The position numbers and the translations under genes were made by a program. The notes beneath the pieces were generated by a model, which was given only the letters and a program-made list of their open reading frames with translations, made no database searches and had not been told where the DNA came from. Shown here piece after piece: positions 6,530-13,645 of a stretch of DNA of 15,873 bases (positions are counted from its first letter, which is position 1; every line of letters begins with the position of its first letter). The stretch comes from Bacteroidales bacterium (GTDB taxonomy: Bacteria > Bacteroidota > Bacteroidia > Bacteroidales > UBA7960): positions 1 through 15,873 of the forward strand of contig SKTA01000157.1 in the NCBI GenBank assembly GCA_007122745.1, written 5' to 3'.

Positions 6530-7237
6530 ATGAGCGTAAAATATCCCCAATCCCCCCACAAAGGGATCAAAAGCTGGGCTCAAGACGACAGGCCCAGGGA
6601 GAAAATGCTTGCCAAAAGCAGCAAAGCATTGTCGGATGCCGAATTGCTTGCCATCATCATCGGATCAGGTACCAAAGACCTTACTGCAGTGGAGCTATCG
6701 CGGCTTATTCTCAGTAAAGCATCCAATAACCTTTCTGAACTTGGCAGACTGCGGATACATGACCTGATGAAGTTTAGAGGAATAGGTCAAGCTAAAGCAA
6801 TAAAGATCAATGCCGTTATGGAGCTTGGACGGCGCAGGCGCATGGCGGAAGCGATCAGGAAAAATGTGATTGTAAGCAGTAAAGATGGCTTTGAGGTGAT
6901 GCAGCCGTTGATCGGTGACCTCCCGCATGAAGAGTTCTGGATCATAACCCTGACACGAAACAACAGAATCCATAAAACAATATCTGTCAGTGAAGGTGGC
7001 GTGGGCGGCACCGTTGCCGACCCCAAAAAGATCTTCAGGCTGGCCCTTGAAAACAATGCCGCAGCGATCATAATATGCCACAATCATCCAAGCGGTCAGA
7101 TCCAGCCAAGCAGCAGTGATGTCAAAATCACTAAAAAATGCAAAGAATCAGGAATTTCCCTGGATATGCCCGTATTGGATCATCTTATCATTACAAGCGA
7201 CAGGTATTTCAGCTTTGCAGACAATGGCCTGATGTGA
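6530..7237 (+). CDS. radC: RadC family JAB/MPN-domain protein (UPF0758)
   Basis: From the ATG at 6530 this encodes 235 residues, close to the family's usual length of about 225-230. It starts SVKYPQSPHKGIKSWAQDDRP and includes REKML, the normal RadC N-terminus. An earlier in-frame TTG (6479) and ATG (6485) would add an atypical lysine/asparagine-rich stretch immediately after the terminator. Helix-hairpin-helix-like residues lie around 78-100 (LMKFRGIGQAKAIKINAVM). The C-terminal JAMM metalloprotease-like motif is complete: CHNHPSG (H184, H186) followed by PSSSD with D197. Despite the name, a role of RadC in DNA repair is not established; some homologues are linked to mobile elements, but the setting here is ordinary chromosome. 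A TTTG at 6478-6481 with a poor -7 match 19 nt later is the only promoter hint. Confidence 0.93.
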   Translation: MSVKYPQSPHKGIKSWAQDDRPREKMLAKSSKALSDAELLAIIIGSGTKDLTAVELSRLILSKASNNLSELGRLRIHDLMKFRGIGQAKAIKINAVMELGRRRRMAEAIRKNVIVSSKDGFEVMQPLIGDLPHEEFWIITLTRNNRIHKTISVSEGGVGGTVADPKKIFRLALENNAAAIIICHNHPSGQIQPSSSDVKITKKCKESGISLDMPVLDHLIITSDRYFSFADNGLM

Positions 7238-7270
7238 CTTGCAAATACACGGCAATGTATAGGAGCACAC

Positions 7271-7301
7271 TTTCGTTTAAAAAAAAATACCATTACCTTT
7301 A
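7271..7301 (+). promoter_or_regulatory. Candidate promoter before the DUF7033 deacetylase gene
   Basis: TTTC at 7271-7274, a 19-nt spacer and TACCTTTA at 7294-7301 each differ by one base from TTTG and TAnnTTTG. Transcription would begin near 7307, which fits a start at ATG 7327 better than at ATG 7315. Confidence 0.4.
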
Positions 7302-7326
7302 CATTTTCTTACCAATGCCCGGATCA

Positions 7327-8670
7327 ATGATATTGGTGTATTGTCCGAAACCTGCCAACAGGATCGACTATGTGTGCGAATTGTTAATTGGAAACCTGCT
7401 GGGAGCTGAATGGAAGCTGACCGGCAGTCAGAAAGATTTTTTGGCTTACGATGGGCCCAAAATTAATTATTCAAGGGGTGCGCTCCAGACAAAATCGGTG
7501 TTTATCCCGGCATGTGGATTTCTTCAGGAAAGGGGGGTGCATTATTTTGTACCTGAAATCAGATGGACAGGAGAGTTGCCTTTGCTGTTTCCGGCGGCTG
7601 AGGACCAGGGTCTGGGTTTTGACTTGTTTGCGGCTGTGTTTTTTATGGTCAGCAGATACGAAGAATATTTGCCACATAAAACAGATACCTTTGGCCGGTT
7701 TGAAGCTTCCGAATCCTTTGCCTTTAAGAATCACTTCCTTCAAAAACCGGTTGTAAACCATTATGCCCTCATCCTAAAAAAAGAGTTAATCAATAATTTC
7801 CCTGAATTGAACCTTCCGGAAAAGGCTTTCACATTCCTGCCAACCTATGACATTGATGTTGCCTATGCTTACAAAGGGCGTGGGTTGATAAGAAGTGTGC
7901 TGGGCGCCATCAGGTCACTGCTGCAAAGAGATCTGAAGGCAATTGCTGAACGGGTGCGTGTTATAATGAAAAAGCGTAAAGACCCTTTTGACACTTACGA
8001 TTATCAGATCGACCTTTATAAAAATAGTGGGATCAAGGCGTGTTACTTTTTTTTGCTTGGCGATTACGGCCATTATGACAAAAACATTGCATACTACTCC
8101 AAGTCATTAATTTCACTGATCAAAAAGATCGGGGATTATGCCTATGTCGGAATTCATCCCAGTTTTGCCTCAAACAGCGATGAAGCGTTGCCGGGCATTG
8201 AAGCAAAGCGACTTTGCAATATATTAAACCAGGAAGTTAAACTAAGCAGGCAACATTATTTAAAGCTGCACATACCGGCAACTTACAAGAAGCTGCTTGA
8301 AGAAAACATGTCGTACGACTTCACCATGGGGTTTGCCAGTCAACCGGGTTTCAGGGCAGGCATATGCACCCCTTTCAGGTTTTATGACCTGCAATCGGAG
8401 AAGCGCACCCCGCTCATCATAGTCCCTTTTGTAGTGATGGACGGAACTTTTAGACAGTATCTGGGATTGAATCCGGAGCAATCGCTGCCAATCATAAATA
8501 AACTGATTGAAGAAGTAGTAAAAGTAGGTGGTACATTTGTCAGCCTTTGGCATAACGATTCTCTATGTGACCGTGGTGTCTGGAAAGACTGGAAAAAACT
8601 TTACGAGAAGATGTATCAGGCTGCTGCCAAACAACACAAAAAGAATTATGATCCGCTATCTGACTCATGA
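7327..8670 (+). CDS. Polysaccharide deacetylase family protein (DUF7033 type)
   Basis: The protein has 447 residues from the ATG at 7327 (MILVYCPKPANRIDYV), which fits the N-terminus I recall for this Bacteroidota family; ATG 7315 would add four residues. The N-terminal half corresponds to the DUF7033-like region, including FFMVSRYEEYLPH. The C-terminal half is NodB-like: TYDID (D175, D177) matches metal/catalytic motif 1; GIHPSFAS (H277) matches motif 2 but lacks the second His of the canonical H-x-x-x-H; and SRQHYLKLHIP (R308, H310) and MGFASQPGFRAGICTPF follow. There is no signal peptide, so it probably acts in the cytoplasm. Likely role: removing acetyl groups from, or remodelling, a sugar during surface polysaccharide or glycan assembly; this is inferred. 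The GNAT-like gene downstream overlaps its end by 23 nt, which implies translational coupling. Confidence 0.75.
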   Translation: MILVYCPKPANRIDYVCELLIGNLLGAEWKLTGSQKDFLAYDGPKINYSRGALQTKSVFIPACGFLQERGVHYFVPEIRWTGELPLLFPAAEDQGLGFDLFAAVFFMVSRYEEYLPHKTDTFGRFEASESFAFKNHFLQKPVVNHYALILKKELINNFPELNLPEKAFTFLPTYDIDVAYAYKGRGLIRSVLGAIRSLLQRDLKAIAERVRVIMKKRKDPFDTYDYQIDLYKNSGIKACYFFLLGDYGHYDKNIAYYSKSLISLIKKIGDYAYVGIHPSFASNSDEALPGIEAKRLCNILNQEVKLSRQHYLKLHIPATYKKLLEENMSYDFTMGFASQPGFRAGICTPFRFYDLQSEKRTPLIIVPFVVMDGTFRQYLGLNPEQSLPIINKLIEEVVKVGGTFVSLWHNDSLCDRGVWKDWKKLYEKMYQAAAKQHKKNYDPLSDS

Positions 8671-9610
8671 TGAAATAGATTTTGCAAAGTGGGATAAATG
8701 CATAGAGAAATCGGTGAACGGACTGTTCTATGCATACTCATGGTATCTTGACATGTGTGCTTCCTCCTGGGATGCGCTGGTGATGGATGACTATCAGGCT
8801 GTGATGCCATTGCCCTATCGTAAGAAGTATGCGGTTCGCTATATCTATCAGCCCTTTTTTATTCAACAACTTGGTGTGTTCAGTCGCGACCGTATGGCCG
8901 GTCAACGAACAGAGCAGTTTATCAGGGCGATCCCTTCCCATTTTAAATATGCCGCGTTCAATCTGAACATTTACAATAGCTTACCACCAGATCATCCGGC
9001 TATTGGTGGAAATGGAATTACTCACGAACTGGATCTGATCTTACCCTATGAAAAGATCAGAAAGAACTATTCTGAAAACACAAAAAGGAATATTAGAAAG
9101 GCAGAGAACAAGGGTGTTTTTATCACCCCACATGCCCGGCCGGAAGAGATCATCCAGGCTTTCCGTACGCAAAAAAAAATCGGTCATATTCCTTTCAGGG
9201 AAAAAGATTACAAATTGCTTAAGCATCTGATATACTCAGGAATGCATAAACATATGGTGGATGTGTTGGCTGCATATTCAGAAACAAACAACTTTTGTGC
9301 GGGTATCGTTTTCTTCAAAAGTCACCGGAAAGCGGTGTGGTTGTTTTCCGGTTCAACGCCTGAGGCCAGGGAAAATGGTGCCATGAGCCTTTTGGTTGAT
9401 CATTTTATCCGAACAAACGCAGGAAAAGAGATGGTGCTTGATTTTGAAGGATCCACAAATGCCGGCTTGGCTCGTTTTTATAAAAGCTTTGGTTCAAAAG
9501 AATGCTTATTTTTACAGATCAGGCTGAATCGCATGCCTCCAGTGATCAGGCCGCTGATAAACGGGATTCTGGACATGAAGGCGTGCGGAAGGCGAATTTT
9601 TTGCAAATAG
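8648..9610 (+). CDS. GNAT/FemAB-like acyl- or aminoacyl-transferase
   Basis: The protein has 320 residues from ATG 8648, the first sensible start; upstream codons lie inside the preceding gene. The segment IRKNYSENTKRNIRKAENKG (about residues 136-155) is typical of FemAB/FemX-like and related GNAT proteins, just before a second acyltransferase fold that includes VWLFSGSTPEARENGAMSLL and VLDFEGSTNAGLARFYKSFG. Such enzymes move an acyl or aminoacyl group to an amine on a cell-wall precursor or sugar; substrate and donor here are unknown. There is no signal peptide or membrane segment. The 23-nt overlap with the deacetylase gene suggests that one uncovers or prepares an amino group that the other modifies, an inference from context. 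Confidence 0.7.
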   Translation: MIRYLTHDEIDFAKWDKCIEKSVNGLFYAYSWYLDMCASSWDALVMDDYQAVMPLPYRKKYAVRYIYQPFFIQQLGVFSRDRMAGQRTEQFIRAIPSHFKYAAFNLNIYNSLPPDHPAIGGNGITHELDLILPYEKIRKNYSENTKRNIRKAENKGVFITPHARPEEIIQAFRTQKKIGHIPFREKDYKLLKHLIYSGMHKHMVDVLAAYSETNNFCAGIVFFKSHRKAVWLFSGSTPEARENGAMSLLVDHFIRTNAGKEMVLDFEGSTNAGLARFYKSFGSKECLFLQIRLNRMPPVIRPLINGILDMKACGRRIFCK

Positions 9611-9640
9611 TTGTTTGCAGGCTCTAAATGCTTAATTTTG
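9611..9640 (+). promoter_or_regulatory. Candidate promoter of the upp-permease-pyk cluster
   Basis: TTG at 9611-9613, a 19-nt spacer and TAATTTTG at 9633-9640 match the Bacteroidota pattern. A second TTTG at 9614-9617 is closer than usual (15 nt). The leader to the upp ATG at 9698 would be about 50 nt. Confidence 0.55.
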
Positions 9641-9697
9641 GACCATTAAAAACAAGCTTGCTTCCCCTTTATGAAGATAATTTAAAGATACGACCGG

Positions 9698-10348
9698 ATG
9701 ATATATATTTTAGGAAAGAGATCTTCATTGTTAAACCAGTATATTGCTGAAATGCGTGATCTGGAGATACAGCGCGACAGCATGCGTTTCAGGCGGAACA
9801 TGGAACGGGTTGGTGAAATATTTGCCTATGAGATCAGCAAAACCCTCAAATGGAAAAGCAAAGAGGTTCTTACCTCACTGGGTGTAGCCCATGGTGAGGT
9901 CCTGGATCAGCAACCGGTGATCGCCACAATTCTCAGGGCGGGCCTGCCGTTGCACCAGGGCTTGCTGAATGCTTTCGATCGTGCCGAGAATGCTTTTATA
10001 TCTGCATATCGTAAACATAGGAAAGATGGCCGTTTCGACATCAAGGTTGAATATGTTTCCGGCCCGTCACTTGAGGGCAAATGCTTGATTATCAGCGACC
10101 CCATGCTTGCCACCGGGGCTTCAATGGTGTTGAGCTATAAAGAACTCATCAGGAAGGCAACACCGGCACATACCCATATTGTTTCCATCCTCGCCAGTAA
10201 TGAAGGGGTTGAATATGTGAAAAAGAACATGCCAAATGATAACTACACCCTTTGGCTGGGAGCCGTTGATGATGAATTAACCGCCAAAGCTTATATTGTT
10301 CCCGGTTTAGGAGATGCCGGCGACCTGGCTTTTGGCAGCAAAATGTAA
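9698..10348 (+). CDS. upp: Uracil phosphoribosyltransferase
   Basis: This 216-residue enzyme joins uracil and PRPP to give UMP in pyrimidine salvage. The PRPP-binding signature is IISDPMLATGASM (131-143), close to the usual V-D-P-M-L-A-T-G-G-S. The uracil-contacting PGLGDAGDLAFG stands near the C-terminus (E. coli-type sequences have PGLGDAGDRLFG). TILRAGLPLHQGL matches the conserved I-L-R-A-G loop. The length is normal. The start ATG 9698 is the first codon of the conserved N-terminal block (MIYILGKRSSLLNQYIAEMR). It begins a close-packed run of three genes: the permease gene starts 8 nt after its stop. Neither dNK nor upp lies in a dedicated pyrimidine operon here. Confidence 0.95.
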   Translation: MIYILGKRSSLLNQYIAEMRDLEIQRDSMRFRRNMERVGEIFAYEISKTLKWKSKEVLTSLGVAHGEVLDQQPVIATILRAGLPLHQGLLNAFDRAENAFISAYRKHRKDGRFDIKVEYVSGPSLEGKCLIISDPMLATGASMVLSYKELIRKATPAHTHIVSILASNEGVEYVKKNMPNDNYTLWLGAVDDELTAKAYIVPGLGDAGDLAFGSKM

Positions 10349-10356
10349 TAATTAAC

Positions 10357-11607
10357 ATGCGTCTGATTATCACGGTTCTTTTTGAAAACTTAAAGGTCGC
10401 CCTGGAGTCGATCCGCAGCCACCTTTTACGTGCCATGCTCACCGTGTTGATCATAGCCTTTGGGATTATGGCACTGGTGGGGATACTAACAGCAATTGAT
10501 TCGATCAAACTGTCCATCACCGAGAATTTTGCGCGATTGGGAGCCAATAGTTTTTCTATCCGTAACCGGGAAATGGTCATTCAAACAGGAGCAGGAGGGG
10601 TCCAGCCACAAGTGTTCAGGCGCATTACCTACGATGAGGCAGTCGCCTTTAAGGATCAGTTTGACTTCCCTGCTTTCGTGAGTTTGTCGGTATGGGGCAC
10701 AGGCAATGCAACGGCAAGATACAGGGGTAATGAAACCAATCCGAACGCTCGTGTGATCGGTAGCGATGAGAATTACCTGGTGACATCCGGTTTTGAACTT
10801 GCTTCCGGACGAAACTTTTCCAATACGGAATTGCAGTTTGGTGCCAACGTGGTGATCCTTGGACATGATGTGGTCGGGACCTTATTCCCCGGTGACGCTG
10901 ATCCGTTGGGAGCCATCGTTACCGTTGCCGGAAGACGCTATCAGGTGATCGGCGTTCTGCAACGGCAGGGTTCAGGGTTTGGTTTTTCAGACGACCTGAA
11001 TTGCATCATTCCATACATGACCGTGCGGCAGGATTTTTCCCGTCCCAACATGAACTACACCATCAACGTGAGCACATTCGATCTGGAAAGCCTTGATGAT
11101 GCCATTGGGGAGGCGACGGGAGTGTTAAGGATGATAAGGGGAGTAAGGTTGGGTGAACCAAACAGTTTCGACATTGCCAAAAGTGATAACATTGCACAAG
11201 CACTTATTGAAAACATCCGCTTTGTAACTCTCGCAGCCACGATCATTGGTCTTATCACACTGGCAGGTGCTGCCATTGGCCTTATGAACATTATGCTGGT
11301 AAGTGTAACGGAGCGCACGCGCGAGATTGGTATCCGAAAAGCATTGGGTGCCACCAGGGCAGTAATCAAACAGCAGTTTCTCTCCGAGGCCATCCTTATC
11401 TGCCAGATTGGAGGTGTGGTGGGAATTGTGCTGGGTATTCTGGCAGGTAACGGGATATCGGTTCTTATCGGCAGCCCGTTCATCATTCCCTGGCTTTGGA
11501 TCCTGTCAGGTGTTGCCATTTGCTTTGGGGTAGGCATTGTGGCAGGATACTATCCCGCTGCCAAAGCATCAAGACTTGATCCGATAGAATCGCTCCGGTA
11601 CGAATAA
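10357..11607 (+). CDS. MacB/FtsX-type ABC transporter permease
   Basis: The protein has 416 residues with the classic four-helix layout of the MacB/LolC/FtsX permease family: one membrane segment near the N-terminus (about 25-47, LRAMLTVLIIAFGIMALVG), a large periplasmic domain (about 50-285), and three segments in the last 130 residues. The cytoplasmic coupling sequence SVTERTREIGIRKALGATR and the C-terminal AAKASRLDPIESLRYE are diagnostic. Such permeases do mechanical work across the membrane (efflux of peptides or antibiotics, or lipoprotein release) and need an ATPase. No ATP-binding subunit and no membrane fusion protein are encoded nearby, so its partner must be elsewhere. It sits 8 nt after upp and 15 nt before pyk. 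Substrate unknown. Confidence 0.9.
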   Translation: MRLIITVLFENLKVALESIRSHLLRAMLTVLIIAFGIMALVGILTAIDSIKLSITENFARLGANSFSIRNREMVIQTGAGGVQPQVFRRITYDEAVAFKDQFDFPAFVSLSVWGTGNATARYRGNETNPNARVIGSDENYLVTSGFELASGRNFSNTELQFGANVVILGHDVVGTLFPGDADPLGAIVTVAGRRYQVIGVLQRQGSGFGFSDDLNCIIPYMTVRQDFSRPNMNYTINVSTFDLESLDDAIGEATGVLRMIRGVRLGEPNSFDIAKSDNIAQALIENIRFVTLAATIIGLITLAGAAIGLMNIMLVSVTERTREIGIRKALGATRAVIKQQFLSEAILICQIGGVVGIVLGILAGNGISVLIGSPFIIPWLWILSGVAICFGVGIVAGYYPAAKASRLDPIESLRYE

Positions 11608-11622
11608 AGAAAAAGAACTGTT

Positions 11623-13044
11623 ATGGAAAAACTTACGAAAATTGTTGCAACGATTTCAGACCGGAAGTGTGATGCCGACTTCATTTGCGCCCTGTATGAG
11701 GAGGGGATGGATGTTGTTCGCATCAACACCGCTCATCAAAATCCGGATCAGACTATGAAGATCATTGAAAATGTGCGTAGTGTATCGATCAGAATTCCTT
11801 TCATGGTGGATACTAAAGGACCCGAAGTGCGCACCAATGCTTCAGAGGAGGATGTCATCGTTTTGAAAGATCAGATGATAAGGGTGGAAGGACACAACAG
11901 CAAAGCCTCCACAAAAGATTGTATCTATGTCAACTACCCCGATTTTGTAAAACACATGGAGCCGGACAAGCAGATCATGATCGATGACGGAGACATTGCG
12001 CTTTCTGTAGTTGAAAAGCATGCAAGTCACCTTATCTGCCGCGTGGAGAACAACGGTACGATCCAGGGGAGAAAAAGCGTAAACCTGCCCGGAACGGTCA
12101 TTACCCTTCCTTCCCTAAATGCAAAAGACATTGAATACATTCATTTCGCCATCAAAAACAAACTGGACTTCATTGCCCATTCTTTTGTCAGGAACAAAGA
12201 AGACTTGCTGGCAATACAAGAAATACTGGATGAACATGACAATCCGGTTAAGCTGATTGCCAAGATTGAAAACCAGCAAGGTGTTGACAATATTGATGAG
12301 ATACTGGATCACTGTTATGGCATCATGATTGCCCGCGGTGACCTGGCCATTGAGGTGCCTGCTGAAAGGATTCCCGGCATCCAGGCCAGTCTGATCAAAA
12401 AATGTATCCGCAGGAAAAAAGCGGTGATCATTGCCACCCAGATGCTGCACTCCATGATACAAAATCCGCGACCCACCAGGGCGGAGGTCAGCGATATTGC
12501 AAATGCCGTTTTCAATGGAACCGATGCCGTGATGCTGAGTGGCGAAACCGCTTTTGGGAAATATCCGCTGGAGTCGCTGAAAATGATGACCCGTACCGTT
12601 CGGGAAGCAGAAAGAAGCCGTTCATTCAACATCGACAGCAACGTTTTGCCCCATGATAACTATATTTCGGTTTTCCTTTCCAAAACGGCCGTTCGTACCA
12701 TCTCAAAATTAAATACCAAAGCCATAATCACCGATACCGATACCGGAAAAACAGCAAGATATCTTTCTGCCTTCAGGGGCAGGATACCCATTTATGCCCA
12801 GTGCTATGAAGAACGTGTGATGCGCGAACTAGCCCTGAACTACGGGGTTTTTGCCGATCAAATGGATGTGGAGACATCCAAAAAAACATTCATCAAAACA
12901 ACCCTGTCAGGTTTGATCGGGCAGGGGGAGATCAACGAGGGCGACCTCATTGTTGTACTGGCCGGAAATTTTGGCAAGAAAGCCGGACCCTCATTTGTGG
13001 AAATCAGTACGGCCAGAAACATGCTTCAGGAAGGAACAGTCTAG
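11623..13044 (+). CDS. pyk: Pyruvate kinase
   Basis: This 473-residue enzyme of the last glycolytic step turns PEP and ADP into pyruvate and ATP. The barrel and active-site motifs are clear: VDTKGPEVRT (62-71), the LIAKIENQQG lysine K214, ARGDLAIEVP with D240, and TQMLHSMIQNPRPTRAEVSD (272-291). A C-terminal domain follows and ends at TAG 13042-13044. The N-terminus departs from textbook enzymes: VATISDRKCD replaces the usual T-I-G-P-x-S, and VVRINTAHQ (31-39) replaces R-L-N-F-S-H-G, so the serine that ligands potassium in E. coli and muscle enzymes is A37. I recall this variant type from Bacteroidota. E68 in TKGPE, the residue linked to potassium dependence, is kept. It lies 15 nt after the permease gene and converges with gldD. 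Confidence 0.95.
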   Translation: MEKLTKIVATISDRKCDADFICALYEEGMDVVRINTAHQNPDQTMKIIENVRSVSIRIPFMVDTKGPEVRTNASEEDVIVLKDQMIRVEGHNSKASTKDCIYVNYPDFVKHMEPDKQIMIDDGDIALSVVEKHASHLICRVENNGTIQGRKSVNLPGTVITLPSLNAKDIEYIHFAIKNKLDFIAHSFVRNKEDLLAIQEILDEHDNPVKLIAKIENQQGVDNIDEILDHCYGIMIARGDLAIEVPAERIPGIQASLIKKCIRRKKAVIIATQMLHSMIQNPRPTRAEVSDIANAVFNGTDAVMLSGETAFGKYPLESLKMMTRTVREAERSRSFNIDSNVLPHDNYISVFLSKTAVRTISKLNTKAIITDTDTGKTARYLSAFRGRIPIYAQCYEERVMRELALNYGVFADQMDVETSKKTFIKTTLSGLIGQGEINEGDLIVVLAGNFGKKAGPSFVEISTARNMLQEGTV

Positions 13045-13065
13045 TGTCATGTCAACCAGACTTTA

Positions 13066-13641
13066 TTATTTCCATTCGAGTGTGAAAAGCATGTGCCGGA
13101 CATCCTTTTCAATGAATTCGATTACCGGAGCCAGCGAATCGTTGTTGGGTGTTGTTTCAAAATACAATGCACCCCGAAGAAAGTGATCGGTACTGTCGGT
13201 TGCATAAAACTGCAGGGGTGAAGCAGCCTCCCTCCCTTTGATTCGGAACAACATGCCAAAAACCCTGTTTTCGTCAATCATGAAAATTTCGTCATGGATG
13301 GCGGTTGCTTTCGGGATGTGCTTGTGCACAAAAGTGTGAGCATCTTCAAGGTATGTGTAAAGGTTGTCTGAACCCTCCACAGCTTTGTAGCTTAAATGGA
13401 TTCGGGCACTGAATGCATCAAACACCAGGTCCGCCCAATAGGCTTCTGCCCATTCCCTCGAATCGGGAACAACCTCACCATAAACAGGATATTGAAAATT
13501 GTAGGGAAAAGTTGAATCAAACTTCTGGTATTCCTTTTCCGGTAAGGCGATTCGAAAATAACCCCTTGGCTTTGGGGCATCATACTGTACACAGGCAAAC
13601 AGGAAAGAGAAAAAAAACAGGAGAACAATAAGCCTTTTCAT
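13066..13641 (-). CDS. gldD: Gliding motility lipoprotein GldD
   Basis: The protein has 191 residues. Residues 1-16 are a lipoprotein signal peptide with lipobox LFAC and C17 as the predicted lipidated residue. The mature N-terminus carries PKPRGYFRIALPEKEY (from residue 23), the most recognisable GldD motif. In Flavobacterium johnsoniae GldD is required for gliding and associated secretion, but homologues are also widespread in non-gliding Bacteroidota, so its presence does not prove motility here. The ATG (13639-13641) begins 4 nt after the gldE stop, so the two genes are one transcription unit read from gldE. The biochemical function of the protein is not known. Confidence 0.9.
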   Translation of the reverse strand: MKRLIVLLFFFSFLFACVQYDAPKPRGYFRIALPEKEYQKFDSTFPYNFQYPVYGEVVPDSREWAEAYWADLVFDAFSARIHLSYKAVEGSDNLYTYLEDAHTFVHKHIPKATAIHDEIFMIDENRVFGMLFRIKGREAASPLQFYATDSTDHFLRGALYFETTPNNDSLAPVIEFIEKDVRHMLFTLEWK

Positions 13642-13645
13642 GCAA

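Noticed and set aside
6530..7237. radC as sign of a mobile or defence region
   Set aside because: Copies in mobile elements sit among phage or plasmid genes; here both neighbours are ordinary chromosomal genes and the length is normal.
10149..10580. 143-codon minus-strand frame spanning upp and the permease start
   Set aside because: It crosses the junction of two solid genes on the opposite strand and shows no protein-like pattern.
11055..11537. 160-codon minus-strand frame opposite the permease C-terminal half
   Set aside because: Its hydrophobic-looking stretches mirror the membrane helices coded on the other strand.
13020..13066. Short GTCT/AGAC hairpin between pyk and gldD as a terminator
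   Set aside because: The stem is only four base pairs with no T-run, too weak to call.
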